In this document: positions 1 through 12,041 of the stretch, piece by piece
How positions within the stretch are numbered: the stretch's first letter is position 1
Layout of the letters: every line of letters starts with the position of its first letter
DNA from: Dactylis glomerata
Lineage: Eukaryota > Streptophyta > Magnoliopsida > Poales > Poaceae
Assembly (NCBI GenBank): GCA_007115705.1
Contig: QXEO01000431.1
Coordinates: 3,582,946-3,646,945 of the forward strand
DNA: 64,000 bases
Direction: 5' to 3'
Made by a program: the position numbers and the translations under genes
Notes under the pieces: generated by a model
Seen by the model: the letters and a program-made list of their open reading frames with translations, nothing else
Told to the model about the DNA's origin: nothing
Database searches by the model: none

Positions 1-730
1 AGCTGGCTAGCCCCCGGGTTTAAATGCTTATTGAACCCCGGGGAGATAGTTAATTACTTGCTAAGATGCTAACTGAAACAAAGAGCGACCTTGCTCGATA
101 CAGATACTTACCTGCAGAAGCTTGAGGCTAAGGCAGAGCGGTCACAGGCACCACAAAACTTGCCAGGACACCGAACGCGGGCGAGCATGCTGCGCTGCGC
201 CTCGATTGCCAGCCAGAACGCGCCACGCCGGCCTGCTGCAGGTCTGCTCGGCCCAGCCCACCGCGGTAGCCCAGCCGGGACAGGAACCGGCCGCTGCCCT
301 GGGCTAAGCACCATCGAGCCGGCCCAGCCGGGATTACCAAGCCGGGGCACGGCCTAGCTAGGGACCGAGCCGGATAAAGCCCAGGCGGGACACAGGCCGG
401 AACCAGACTCGCCAGCCGCGGCCCAGGCGAGGAGGCCGGGATACAGCCAGCCGGGGCACGGCCCAGCCGGGGAGGGAAAGCCAGGGCGCGGCCCAGGGAA
501 ACCTTATGCCGGCCGAAGAGGCCGAAATCAGCCCAATACCTGCACATGCCGGTTGGGAGAGGCCGGAATCTGCCAATTCCGGTCCACCAACGTGAATTCC
601 GGCCAGGAAATATTATATTCCGGCTGAGGAGCTATATGCTGGCCAGGGGAATGCCGAAGTCGACCCCAGACCCATATATGCCGGCCGGGACATAAATATG
701 CCGGCCGGAACATAAAATATGCCGACCGGA
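1..730. repeat. Degenerate GC-rich short-repeat field in the internal region
   Basis: The stretch repeats CAGCCGGGAC, GCCCAGCCGGGG and GCCGGCCGG(G/A)ACATAAA at short irregular spacing; the last form recurs near 680, 702 and 720 at a 20-22 bp period. The units resemble those inside this element's LTR, although this part lies outside the LTR. No gene is supported here. Confidence 0.65.
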
Positions 731-914
731 TGAAACCGAGTGCCGACCCGGAGATGCCGATGCAGATCCGAGACAGCCGTATGCTGGCCCGGGCGAGTTG
801 AGGTTAGCCCGGGAGTTGAAGAAGACCTGCTGTGCTCGGAGGCGTTGCTGATGTCGAGCCCCCGAGCAGATGAAGAAGATCCCGTCCGGATGTACTCCTA
901 CCAGCGCCTGATCC

Positions 915-934
915 GCCCCACGGTGGGCGCCAAA
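915..934 (-). other. Primer-binding site
   Basis: The minus strand reads TTTGGCGCCCACCGTGGGGC immediately after the LTR end. TGGCGCCC-type sites at this position are typical of Gypsy (notably Tat-lineage) retrotransposons. It fixes the orientation of the element as minus. Confidence 0.7.
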
Positions 935-1285
935 TGTCGTCGTGGTGAAACAACATATGCCACAGGGTGGCTTAAATGGGGGCCGACTGTACGCTGGTGG
1001 ATCCGGGAGAGGGAAGGCTCGGTAGAGACCGAGCACAGAAGTCATTGCTAACACATCGAGCTACCCAGGTTCGGGGCCCTCGTGAGGAGGTAACACCCCT
1101 ACTCCTGCATGTCTGATCTATATGAGCTTCACATGAGAGCTACAATGGTGCTCCTTGAGCTATTCATCTGCCTATCTAAGGCTGCACTGGGCAGGAGCTG
1201 GAGAGCTAGTGCTAGAGAGCTCCCATGGAGCGAGAGAGAATGAGCCTCCTCCGGAGGCTTGGGTGATCGATCCCCCTGGCGCCCC

Positions 1286-1292
1286 TTATATA
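1286..1292 (-). promoter_or_regulatory. Probable TATA box of the LTR promoter
   Basis: The minus strand reads TATATAA in a CTCCCTATATAAGGGGC context, well inside the LTR and downstream of the GC-rich array, as expected for the U3/R border of a retrotransposon LTR. The start site itself is not determined. Confidence 0.5.
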
Positions 1293-2014
1293 GGGAGCCC
1301 AGGGGACAAGGGATGCCCCACAATACACTATGCACACACTGTAGCTGAGTTGACTACTGGGGTCTTGTCACACTATAGCCTGCATCAGCACAGTACCGCC
1401 CTTGGTACTGTGCGATGCGTCACGGTCATGGGCTAGTCCCATCGATGTCTGTACTTGGAGTACTTGGCCTTCGTCTTCTAGCATCTGTCTTCAGGATCAC
1501 CATGTCATCAGTCTTATCCTCCTCCTGAGGATAAGACTGACTAGGAGAGGATGGATATGCTGGTCTGAGCCAAGGGGCGTCCCAAGACCGGCATATGACG
1601 ATGAAGGATGTGCCAGTCCGAGCCTGGAGGCGTCCCAGGACTGGCACGATGCGCTGGAGGCGATGCTGGTCGAGGAATATGTCCCGGAGAGAGTAAATAT
1701 CGGCCCTGTAGAGGACAAATCCGGCCTGGGCCAGGGATCCCTGCCTGGCCCAGCCGGAACAGCATAATCCGGCCCAGCCGGGGTGGAGAAGAGGCGGCCT
1801 GGAGAGGATTCCCGGCCAGGCCGGATTCTCCTAATCCGGCCTAGCCGGGGCGCGCTGGAGGAGGCCTGGGGTCGGCCGGCCTGACAGCCCAGCCGGGACA
1901 AGCGGTCCAAGGCCCAGCCGGCGCAGGGATGCCGGCCCAGCCGGGGTGAAGCGGCGGAGGCCCAGCCGGGGTCCAGCCGGGGCAGGGAAGCCGGCCCAGC
2001 CGGGGTGGAGCGTG

Positions 2015-2161
2015 CCGGCCTGCCCGGGATAGGAGCAGCGGCCCAGCCGAGGGCGGAGGAAGGCCGGCCCGCCCGGGATAGGAGCAGCGGCCCAGCCGGG
2101 GGCGGAGGAAGGCCGGCCCGCCCGGGTTGCTGGGGGACTCCGGCCCAGCCGGCGCTGCACA
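2015..2161. repeat. 49-bp tandem repeat inside the GC-rich LTR
   Basis: Units begin at 2015, 2064 and 2113 with CCGGCC(T/C)GCCCGGG and share the core GGATAGGAGCAGCGGCCCAG, giving a period of 49 bp. The third copy degrades after its first 15 bases. It lies within a wider field (about 1560-2290) of degenerate CCGGCCCAGCCGGG units. Confidence 0.8.
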
Positions 2162-2390
2162 CTGCCGGCCCACCCGGCTTGCTGACTACCTCGGCCTGGC
2201 CAGAGATATTCTGGCCCAGGGGAATAATAATCCGGCCTGGGAGCAGTTTATTCCGGCCTGGGCTGGTTAATCCGGCCCAGGCTGCTGTTTACTTACTTTT
2301 CAATATTCCTGCATATATAACTTGATACATAACACATATATTAGTTATAAAAAGGGGTACTTTGGTATACCCGGGGTTATATCCCCGACA

Positions 2391-2696
2391 GATGTTGCTA
2401 AGAAGAAACCTTTGGGAAGGATTAATGATGTTCTTATTATGGTTAACAATAACCTTGTTCCCGTTGATTTTCTTGTTATGGATGTTGAATGCAATGCTTC
2501 ATGTCCTATTATTTTGGGAAGACCCTTTCTTCGAACTGTAGGTGCCATCATTGATATGAGGAAAGGCACCATCAAATATCAATTCCCACTCAAGAAAGGT
2601 ATGGAACACTTCCCTAGAAAGAGGAATAAATTACTTTTTGACTCTATTCTTAGAGCAAATTATGAGCTTGATGCTTCATCACTTGATACTACTTGA
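2391..2696 (+). pseudogene. Gag-protease C-terminal fragment of element A
   Basis: About 101 codons ending at a TGA at 2694-2696. It contains VAKKKPLGRINDVLIMV and the ILGRPFLRTVGAI motif of the retropepsin-like domain found in Athila-type Gypsy polyproteins. The fragment matches residues about 588-687 of the complete ORF of element E with few differences. The aspartate active-site motif lies upstream and was lost when the GC-rich element inserted. The frame can be extended left into the inserted LTR with a start at 2322, but that extension is not original coding sequence. Confidence 0.8.
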
Positions 2697-5628
2697 TTCG
2701 CACTTTCTGCGCCTAGCTCAAAGACGTTAAAGAAAAGCACTCTTGGGAAATAACCCAATGTTTTACTTTCAGTTCTTTTTCTTTTATTTGAGTCTTGGAA
2801 GTTATTACTACTGTAATAACCTCTCCTTATCATTTTTATTTCGTTTTTGTGCCAAGAGAAGCCTCTAATTTGAGTGAGGTAAGATTTGGGGATGTTGCTG
2901 TCCAGAAACAGATTTTTGTGCTGCACCTTAAAAATTCGTGAAAATTCTCTGTATATCTTTTGTACCTGCGATTCCTTGTGCATATGCCCCAGGTTATATC
3001 CAAACTTTAATTAGTTTACCACTTTTTGATTTGAGCAAAAAAAACCCTCTAAAAATTCGACATTTGTCAGTTGTTCTGTTTTGACAGATTTCTGCCAATA
3101 TTTGTATTTGCCGCTTTATCGCTTTCTATTTGAGTTCTTTTGATCATGGAACTTTTGGGGAAGTTGCTACAGTAGTATATGCTTTATATGTGGTGGTCTT
3201 AGGTTGAAACCTGAAGCAAAAAGGGTTGATTCTATGTTATGCTTACACTAATGTTGCTAATAGATTTGTGTTTAGTTTTGTATGAAGGAAGTTTTCAAGT
3301 GTAGGGATCAGAGAGTGATGAGATGAGTTGAAGAATGGACAAAAGCTCAAGCTTGGGGATGCCCATGCATCACCCCAAGAAATATCCAAGAAGTACAAGC
3401 GTCAAAGCTTGGGGATGCCCCCGAGGCACCCCTTCTTCATCGGCAAAAATCAGGTCACCTTTCAAGATACTATATTTTTATTGCTTCATGCATTATACGT
3501 TTTTCTTGGAGCGTCAGTGTTTTTAGTTTTCAGTTTAGTTTAGTTTTGTTTGCTGCAATAAATGGTTGGACCCCAACAAATTTCTTTTGGATAAGTTGCC
3601 TTGCTTTTCATTTGCCAAGAACACTCCGTTTTTCACTCTATTCGTTTCAACGAGTGTTCTTCTTTTTCTAGAACTGCATTTAGCTTTCGATTTTTGCCTT
3701 GATTTGTGTTCAGATCTTGTTATATATTTTCATCAAGGTGTATTTTTGCCTCTGGTCTATATTGGTTTTCATCAAAAGAGGTGTTTATAAAAAGTTTGAA
3801 TGGTGTTGCAAAAAGAGAAAAAGCTTTATGCAAAAAAGTGGTACAAGAAGGAGCTTGTGTAGACTGCGGCCTAGGCTTTTGCATGTCGTGCTTGATGTCT
3901 TTTTGATAGTATGCTTAGTGGTTCTACTGTAGCATGACTTGTCTTAAATAACTGAGATTGCTTAATGAGCCTTTGAAAAAATCATGCATTGTTTTTATCG
4001 TTTGGAAGCATTATTTTGGTTTTCTCCTTGATGCTTTATTTGGGTTGACTTGGCGCATGTTCACACATGTTAGACTCTTACAAAGTTGACAATAGCCTCT
4101 ATGATCATTTAGTTTTTGACTTTTGATGCCATCTTATGCTTCTTTTAATGTCGCTTTGTCGCTTTGCATGATTATGGCCGTTATTGCTCTCTTAGTTGGT
4201 CGCTCCCAGTCTTTTGCTAGCCCTCACCTTGTACTGAGTATGAGCTCTACTCGTGCATCCAACTCCTAAAAACCAAGTTTCCCAAAGTGTCTACCATACA
4301 TACCTATTAGCAATTTGCTATTCCAAAGTACATTTGACTTGCTTTTATCTACTCTTCAAATTAAACTCTTACCAGTGTTATGTGAAAATTGGTCAGTAAT
4401 GCTCTCACGAGCCGGAAGGCACACTTTAATTTTTCTCGTTTTTAAAAAGATGACATTGTGGTCTCTTATGTTGAGTTGTTATGCTTGCAAGTTGTAAGTT
4501 GGGAATTAGCCCAGCCATGCCGTCATGGGGCAAGCTTTCAACATTGCACTTCTTATTTGAGTTGATATCATGATCTTTTGTTTATGGATACTCGTGGTGT
4601 GAAATGAATTGGGAATCTTGCGGGATCATGGAGTTTGTATATGTGTTAGAGAAACGCCTGGGCTGCCAATCTAAGCCATGCATAATTCATGGTGGAAATT
4701 TGCAGCATGCCCATAGTGGACATTCGACGACGCATCTCAAAATAAAAAGCTATACAAATGGTAAATAAAAGAGATGTCGAGGTGTTCATTGTCTGCTTGT
4801 CCTGTCATTTTGATGTGGGCTTGTTCCATGTCATCGGGCACGGAGGTACCCCGTTGGCGGTTCTCGATGATACGTGTATACTTACAATGACAAGAGCTTG
4901 CTTGGGACTCTAAGTAAAGTAGCATGAGGTTTGGGTACTCGTATTCACGGGACACGAGGTTTTCAACTTATGATTTGTCAAGCATATGTAGCATAAGTGT
5001 TCTCGCATTAACTTTAACCATTCAAGATGCTTATGATGGGGGCAATGAGAGCTCAAAGCCGGTAAGTACCATAATTTTTGAAGGTTATAAAACTTGCAAT
5101 CACTGCTTCCCTCCGCGAGGTGCCTTTCTTAGACTTTTATGTTGAGTCACCACCTTCTACCTTTATGCACCATTAAGAGAGCATAGTTGTCATTCTGAGT
5201 ATAATGTGCATTGTCCCAAAGTTTTCATTGATTGATTCATATTGTTGGTTTCACTTGTTCTTAAATTATTTGTATCTAGTCGCCCTCTTAAACTTGAAGG
5301 TGTCCTATGCATTTATGTTTTGCTCTCTCATTAAGGATAAGCTGAAAACCATTTGTATATTTTTCCTTATGATTTGAACACATGTTTGACATTCATTGTT
5401 TCATTTTCATGATCTTTTATTTGTGTTCATTTTCATGTTATAACATGGTTGCTAAGTTTCTTCTATCAAGATTATGTCTTTAATGCCCATGTTTTAAGTT
5501 CTTTTGATCCCAGCGCACAATGCTTACATATATGATCAAGATTGTGTAGGTGCATGTCACCTCAAAAATTATTTCTTTTGTTATCACTTACCTACTCGAG
5601 GACGAGCAGGAGTTAAGCTTGGGGATGC
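2697..5628 (+). other. Non-coding 3' internal region of element A
   Basis: No gene is supported. The stretch is shared, in the same order, by A, C, D, E and F. It begins CTGCGCCTAGCTCAAAG and contains two internal copies of the motif AAGCTTGGGGATGC (3349-3362 and 3415-3428). A third copy (5615-5628) touches the 3' LTR and would serve as the polypurine tract. Short open frames here are interrupted differently in each copy, so coding is unlikely. Confidence 0.7.
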
Positions 5629-7278
5629 TGATACGTCTCCAACGTATCCATAATTTTTGATGCTCCATGCTTATTTTAACACCATTTGCTTAGTGTTTCG
5701 TTACACTTCGTGGCACTTTTATGCATTTTCCGGAACTAACCTATTAACAAGTCGCCACAGTGCCAGTTCCCTGTTTTCTGCTGTTTTTGTGTTTCAGAAA
5801 AGTTACACAGGAAATATTCTCGGAATTGGACGAAACCAAAGCCAGTCGCCCAGAATTTCACCGAAGCCTCCAGAGATCCGAAGAGGAGATGGAGTGGGGC
5901 CACGAGGGCCCCACACAATAGGGCGGCGCGGCCCAGGGGTAGGCCGCGCCCCCTACGAGTGAGAGCGCCTCGGTCCACTCCTGACGATGCCCCTTCGCCT
6001 ATAAAGACCCCCCGACGGGAAAAACCTAAGTACCCGATCACTTTTCCAGAACACATCGCGATCCGCCGCCGCCGTCGACCCAAAGATCGGGAGGGTCCAG
6101 AAGCTCTTCCCGGCACCCTGCCGGAGAGGGGAATCGCCACCGGAGGTCTTCTTCATCGCCATGCTTGCCTCCGGAGCAATGAGTGAGTAGTCTACCTTGG
6201 ACTATGGGTCCATAGCAGTAGCTAGATGGTTGTCTTCTCCACCATGTGCTTCATGTTTAGATCTCATGAGCTGCCTTACATGATTGAGATCACCGTTATG
6301 TAATTCTACATGTTTGGTTTGTTGGGATCCGATGAATATTAATGTTATGATTGAGTTGATGTACTGAAATTTATCTTATGTTATCTCTATGTTGTTTATG
6401 ATCTTGCATGCTCTCCGTTGTTAGTAGCTATCTTGGCCGAGTAGTTGCTAGTGACTCCAAGAGGGGGTATTTATGCTCGATAGTGGGTTCATGCCTCTAT
6501 TTAATCTGGGGGAGTGACAGAAACCTCTAAGGTTGTAGATGTGCTGTTGCTACTAGGGGGAAAACAACATTCATATGCTCGAGGGCATATGCTTTGTTTA
6601 CATTACACACTTTGCTTAATGCAATTATCTGTTGTTCGCAACTTAATACTTGTGGAGTTCTCGGATTGATTCACCACAAGTGGATTATTAGTCATAGATG
6701 CAGTTGGATGGCGGTCTATGTATCTTGTTGTAATGCCCAGAGTAAATCTCATAGTGATCCTCTCATCATATGCACGTTGTCTTTATTCTATCAATTGCGC
6801 AACTATAATTTGTTTACCCAGCATGTGTTATTTTATCTTATGGAGAGACACCACTAGTGAACCGTGGACCCCAGTCCTATTTCCATTATATTGCTATCAC
6901 CTGTTTACTTTACTCGCACTATTTACTTTACTCGCATGCTATTACTATTTTCCACTCGATACGCTCATTCCTTTGTTTACAGCAAACCGGTGAGATTGAC
7001 AACCTCATCGTAACTTGGGAGCAAAGTATTTGGTTGTGTTGTGTGCAGGTTCCGCGTTGCTACTGGTTGAAGATGAGTCAACAAGTGTCATAAATGGCGC
7101 CCTTGTTGGAGTGTTATTAGGCCAGTCAGCATCACCTTCAGTCATTTGGCTCCTTCCTCTCCTGATCGACATACCTTGGTTTCTTAACTGAGGGAAAACC
7201 TTGCTGCTATAGTCATCATACCTTCCTCTTGGGGTTCCCAACTAGACAGTGAAAAGATATCAACACCGTACCGCATCA
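5629..7278 (+). repeat. 3' LTR of element A (1650 bp)
   Basis: It starts TGATACGTCTCCAACG directly after the polypurine-type motif and ends ACCGTACCGCATCA. It contains a TATA-like CCTATAAAG near 6000 followed by the CCGCCGCCGTCGAC leader seen in the other LTRs of this group. The ends match those of E, C and F in type. Confidence 0.85.
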
Positions 7279-10080
7279 CTCTCTTATGTTGAGTTGTTAT
7301 GCTTGCAAGTTGTAAGTTGGAAATTAGCCAAGCCATGCCGTCATGGGGCAAGCTTTCAACATTGCACTATCTTTCATTTGAGTTGATATCGTGATCTTTT
7401 ATTTATGGATACTCGCGATGTGAAACAAGTTGAGAATCTTGAGGGATCATGGAGTTTTTATGTGTGTTAGAGAAACGCCTCGGCTGCTAATCTAAGCGAT
7501 GCATAATTCATGGTGGAAATTTACAGCATGCCCATAGTGGACATTCGACGATGCATCTCACAATAAAAAGCTATACCAATGGTAAATAAAAGAGATGTCG
7601 AGGTGTTCATTGTTTGTTTGTCTTGTCATTTTGATGTGGGCTTGTTCCATGTCATCGGGCAGGAGGTACCCCATTGGCGGTTCTCGATGATACACATATA
7701 TTTACAATGACAAGATCCTGCTTGGGACTCTAAGTCGAGTAGCATGAGGTTTGGGTATTCATACTTCACGGGACACGAGGTTTTCAACTTATGATTTGTC
7801 AAGCATATGCTTCATAATTGTACTCGCATTAACTCTAACCATTCAAGATGCTTATGATGGGGTCAATGAGAGCTCAAAGCTAGTAAGTACCATAATTTTT
7901 GAAGGTTTATAAAACTCGCAATCACTGCTTCCCTCCGTAGAGGGCCTTTCTTTTACTTTTATGTTTAGTCTCCACCTTCTATCTTTATGCACCGTCTAAG
8001 AGAGCATAGTTGTCATTCTGAGTATAATGTGCATTGTCCCAAAGTTTTCATTGATTGATTCATGATTTTGGTTTCACTTGTTCTTAAATTATTTGTATCT
8101 AGTCGCCCTCTTAAACTTGATGGTGTCCTCTTCATTTATGTTTTGCTATTCCATGAAGGACAAGCTGAAAACCATTTGCTATGTTTTTCCATATGATTTG
8201 AACACACGTTTGACTTTCATTGTTTCATTTTCATGATCTTTTGTTTGTGTTCTTTTTCATGTTATAACATGGTTGCTAAGTATCTTCTATCAAGATTATA
8301 TCTTTCATGTCCATGTTTTAAGTTCTTTTGATCGCAGCGCACAACGCTTACATATATGGTCAAGATTGTGTAGGTGCATGTCACCTCAAAAATTATTTCT
8401 TTGTTATCACTTACCTACTCGAGGACGAGCAGGAGTTAAGCTTGGGGATGCTGATATGTCTCAAACGTATCTATAATTTTTGATGCTCCATGCTTGTTTT
8501 TACACCATTTGCTTAGTGTTTCGTTACACTTCGTGGCGTTTTTATGCATTTTCTGGAACTAACCTATTAACAAGATGCCACAGTGCCAGTTCCCAGTTTT
8601 CTGCTATTTTTGTGTTTCAGAAAAGTTACACAGGAAATATTCTCGGAATTGGACGAAACAAAAGCCAAACATCCAGAAATTTACCGAAGCTTCCTGAGGA
8701 CTGAAGAGGAGACGGAGAGGGGCCACGAGCCGGCCACATAGTAGGGCACGCAGCCCAGGCCCTGGCCGCGCCCCCTATCTGTGAGGCCGCCTCGGTCCAC
8801 TTCTGACGCTGCCCTTCACCTATAAAGACCCCCCGACGGGAAAAACCTAAACACCCGATCAATTTTCCAGAAACACATCGCGATCCGCCGCCATCGTCGA
8901 CCCGAGATTGAGAGGGTCCAGAAGCTCTTCCCGGCACCCTGCCGGAGAGGGGGATCACCACCAGAGGTCTTCTTCATCGCCATGCTTGCCTCCGATGCGA
9001 TTAGTGAGTAGTCTACCTTGGACTATGGGTCCACAGCAGTAGCTAGATGGTTGTCTTCTCCACCATGTGCTTTATGTTTAGATCTCGTGAGCTGCTTTAC
9101 ATGATCGAGACTACCTTTATGTAATTCTACATGTTGTGTTTGTTGGGATCCGATGAATATTGGTGTTATGATTGAGTTGATGTGCTGAATATTATCTTAT
9201 GTTATCTCTATGTTGTTTATGATCTTGCATGCTCTCCGTTGTTAGTAGCCATCTTGGCTGAGTAGATACTAGTGACTCCAAGAGGGGGTATTTATGCTCG
9301 ATAGTTGGGTTCATGCCTCTATTTAATCTGGGGGAGTGACAGAAACCTCTAAGGTTGTAGATGTGCTGCTGCCACTAGGGAGAAAACAACATTCTTATGT
9401 CCAAGGACATATGCTTTGTTTACATTACACACTTTGCTTAATGCAATTATCTGTTGTTCGCAACTTAATACTCGAGGGGTGTTCGGACGATATCCCCGTG
9501 GGTGGATTATTAGTCATAGATGCAGTTGGATGGCGGTCTATGTATTTTGTTGTAATGCCCAGAGTAAATCTCATAGTGACCCTCTCGACATATGCATGTT
9601 ATCTTTATTCTATCAATTGCCCAACTGTAATTTGTTCACCCAGCATGTGTTATTTTATCTTATGGAGAGACACCACTAGTGAACTGTGGACCCCGGTCCA
9701 ATTTCCTTTACATTGCTATCACCTGTTTACTTTACTCGCACTGTTTACTTTCTTGCATACTACTATTGCTTTCCACTCGATACGCTCATTCCTTTGTTTA
9801 TAGCAAACCGGTGAGATTGACAACCTCATCGTAAGTTGGCAGCAAAGTACTTGGTTGTGTTGTGTGCAGGTTCCGCGTTGCTACTGGTTGAAGGCGTGTC
9901 AACAAGTGTCGTAAACGGCGCCCTTGTTGGAGTGTCACTAGACTAGCAAGCATCACCTTCTTGAGTTTGGCTTTTTCCTCGATACGATAAACCTTGGTTT
10001 CTTACTGAGGGAAAACTCGTTGCGGTACTCATCAAACCTTCCTCTTGGGCTTCCCAACTGGACGGTGATTTACATCATCA
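7279..10080 (+). mobile_element. Athila-like Gypsy element B, 3' part
   Basis: Bases 7279-8451 match the last third of the internal region of elements A and E, starting at CTCTCTTATGTTGAG. They are followed by a 3' LTR. The rest of B lies left of element A and outside the window. B in turn appears to be inserted in the Tat-like host that starts again near 10081. No coding sequence is supported. Confidence 0.7.
8452..10080 (+). repeat. 3' LTR of element B (about 1.63 kb)
   Basis: It starts TGATATGTCTCAAACG (one change from the usual TGATACGTCTC) after GCTTGGGGATGC. The end is TTTACATCA or TTTACATCATCA (10077 or 10080); the duplicated ATC makes it ambiguous by three bases. A TATA-like CCTATAAAG lies near 8820. 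Confidence 0.75.
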
Positions 10081-10241
10081 ACACTGGCACAATTGTACTC
10101 ACGAAAGAAATCAGCATCGGCTTCAAGCAGCTTCGTAATCATCCTTCTTGCAGGGCTCAAGTGCAGCATCCATATGGATATGCAGCACCGAGGATCTTGA
10201 TCTTTGTGGAGGAGGCAAACCCCGAGAAATAGTATTAAAGT

Positions 10242-12041
10242 TCAGCTTTGAGTGCCACTTCCGCACCCGGCCAAGAGTGAATTGGCACCAGCAACCAGGT
10301 TAAGTTCTATAAGCCGATGAATACGCCGACTCATCTTGAAAACTTCGAGTAGCTGGCCAAAATTCTCCGGGGGAGACTTTCTGGGCAGCATGACTGGAAA
10401 CATAGTTGTCAAAGACTTTCGACAACCATCAATAGCTTCTCCAACATGACCAACCCGATCTTGCAGTAGAACAATAGCGCTATGTCGATAAGCATCAACC
10501 CAGAAAGTGTTGGTATCCGAAGAAACCCTCTCAGGAGCCACAGTTCGCTCGTTCACTCGACAATCTTCAGCACCAGGATCCAAACAAATACTTGGGAAGC
10601 AAGAGTCAAGACAAATCGAAACACGAGCGACAACAAAGACACTCGGGGGGCTCCGGGTAGCTTACATTGCACTTGCTCGCATGTTGTCTCGATAATATCA
10701 GTCATATAAATATTGCATTCTTCAAGTTGAACACTTTTCGCCATCAAGATAGACATCTGCTCCTCCAGAGAGGACACCTTCTTCAGTAAATCAGACAATT
10801 TTTTGGCTTGTTCCATGGCAGGTCTAGTTTGATGTTTCAACGATGACAATCGACCTTCAAGATCTGCAATCCTTGACAAATGCTCAGTGCAATAGTCAGG
10901 CGAACCATGTCCAGAGGGAACCTCAGGAATTTGTGAATCTACTATATTCATTGGCAATGAGCCACGCTCAATCTCAGGCACTTTGACCTCACAATTAGGC
11001 TGTACAAGGAAGAAAAGATGACTTCAAACACAGAATGAGCATAAGTCATAAATCATTGTACAAAGTATTTACAAGAAACAACTTCAGACAAGACAACAGA
11101 TCAAAGTGTTTTCATTACAGCAAAAGAGACAACACAGAGCATCATCTAAAAGGACAAGCAAAAAATCTATGCCACCTCAGTGGGAGAGGGATCCGTAGGA
11201 GCAGGCGCACTCGATGAAGGCACAGAAGCCAAAGGCGTTGGCGCAGGGAGAATAAAGGACATGAGCTTGGGCGCGTACTTCTCTGCCTCTACAAAGAACT
11301 CCTTCGTTTCTTCCAAGCGTCGAGCATAAGCGGAGCTCACCTTTTCCCAGTCCTCATTTTCACCATGTGACTGAGTCAGGGCAATCGTTCCCTCAATACC
11401 TCTCCTCACAGAAGAAAGCTTCAGCTGAAGTACTGGATCCTCCAAGGTGTAGAAGGCCTCAACCAGATTCCCCAAATTGCCGACACGCATATCATTCTTC
11501 TTCTTTGGGAACAACTCGACGAATAGGTGAGGAAGCACATGGCGAGTTTGCTAGAGGATGTTTCTAACATTCCTCCAATTCGACTCTAGGACGCCAACAG
11601 TATCCAGTAGAGGATCCTTCGCGCTATCGAGACGAAGTTTAATGATTTCTCCAAGCTGCACTCTACTGCATCATGGAAAATTCAACTAAGTTAAAAGAGT
11701 CATGTTAACAGAAAAGAATAACACAGTAGAAGACAAAAGCAAGAAGAAGAACTTACTGCCAACAGAAGTGCAAATATCATCGAGTCATTTTACAATGTCC
11801 TCTTCACGCTTGGCGTGGCTTTGGGAAACCTCGGCCAAATCTTTTTCGGCTTTAATAGCCCTGGCTTCTGCTGCCTTAGCCGCTTTGTCAGCAGATACTT
11901 CCTTGGCAAGTTTTTCATCAACCTCCTTAAGAGCCTTGGAGGTGGTCTTAAGTTTGGCTACCATAGAAGCCACATGCACAAGGGCATTGGCCAGAGAAAC
12001 TATCGATAAGTTGACAACATAGAAACTTGAATCAAAAGCAG
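10242..12041 (-). pseudogene. Antisense ORF of the Tat-like element, C-terminal part (coiled-coil)
   Basis: Minus-strand frames at 12041-11785 (KALKEVDEKLAKEVSADK), 11538-11167, 10981-10553 (HLSRIADLEGRLSSLKHQ) and 10583-10242 (YRHSAIVLLQDRVGHVGE) form successive pieces of one protein. They are rich in Ala, Lys and Glu heptads and end in a Pro/Arg-containing tail. They lie in the order expected for the C-terminal half of the protein that starts at 23873. The pieces are in different frames, so introns or frameshifts separate them. Bases 12042-12046 are the target duplication of the solo LTR that splits the gene. Family assignment is by context and recall of related cereal proteins. Confidence 0.5.

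Larger units (their letters stand above)
1..2390 (-). mobile_element. GC-rich Gypsy-type LTR retrotransposon, 5' part, runs off left edge
   Basis: The minus strand reads LTR (2390 down to 935), then a primer-binding site, then internal sequence down to base 1. The LTR begins TGTCGGGG and ends CGACGACA, giving the usual TG...CA ends. The right edge is exact, because from 2391 the sequence matches the gag-protease of element A; the target duplication there would be gatgt (2391-2395), but the other copy is outside the window. The primer-binding site type is one I associate with Tat-lineage Gypsy elements. Bases 1-730 are packed with short degenerate units around CCGGCC and CAGCCGG. I see no convincing coding sequence; apparent long frames in both strands come from the low stop density of GC-rich repeats. 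The family name is not assigned. Confidence 0.75.
935..2390 (-). repeat. 5' LTR of the GC-rich Gypsy element (1456 bp)
   Basis: On the minus strand it starts TGTCGGGGATATAACC at 2390 and ends in CA at 935, directly next to the primer-binding site. It contains a TATA box near its middle and an array of CCGGCCCAGCCGGG-like units between about 1560 and 2290, upstream of the TATA box. The boundaries rest on the TG/CA ends, the adjacent primer-binding site and the abrupt junction with element A. The second LTR is outside the window, so LTR-LTR identity cannot be judged. Confidence 0.75.
2391..7278 (+). mobile_element. Athila-like Gypsy element A, 3' part (gag-protease end to 3' LTR)
   Basis: The left half is cut off by insertion of the GC-rich element at 2390/2391. 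What remains matches element E from its protease segment onward almost base for base: 3238 bp from 2391 to the LTR, against about 3240 in E. Order: end of gag-protease, long non-coding internal region, polypurine-type motif, 3' LTR. No reverse transcriptase or integrase lies between gag-protease and LTR, so this is a non-autonomous type. Its right end meets mid-internal sequence of element B, which indicates that A inserted into B; the expected target duplication is ctctc at 7279-7283. The left end is outside the window. Confidence 0.8.

Noticed and set aside
1497..2173. Long overlapping frames on both strands in the GC-rich LTR (up to 221 codons)
   Set aside because: All are Pro/Gly/Ala/Arg-rich translations of a CCGG-type repeat. 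Stops are rare by composition, and no domain is present.
5657..5962. Recurring open frames at the start of many LTRs (for example 5657, 8480, 38345, 42783, 49642) giving MMLHACFYTICLVF-like peptides
   Set aside because: They appear because LTR copies share nucleotide sequence. They have no domain, end at different points in each copy and lie upstream of or across the LTR TATA site.
9336..9803. Open frames in the 3' half of the LTRs, with MYFVVMPRVNLIV-type peptides
   Set aside because: Same reason: LTR sequence conservation, with shifting frames among copies and no recognised protein.
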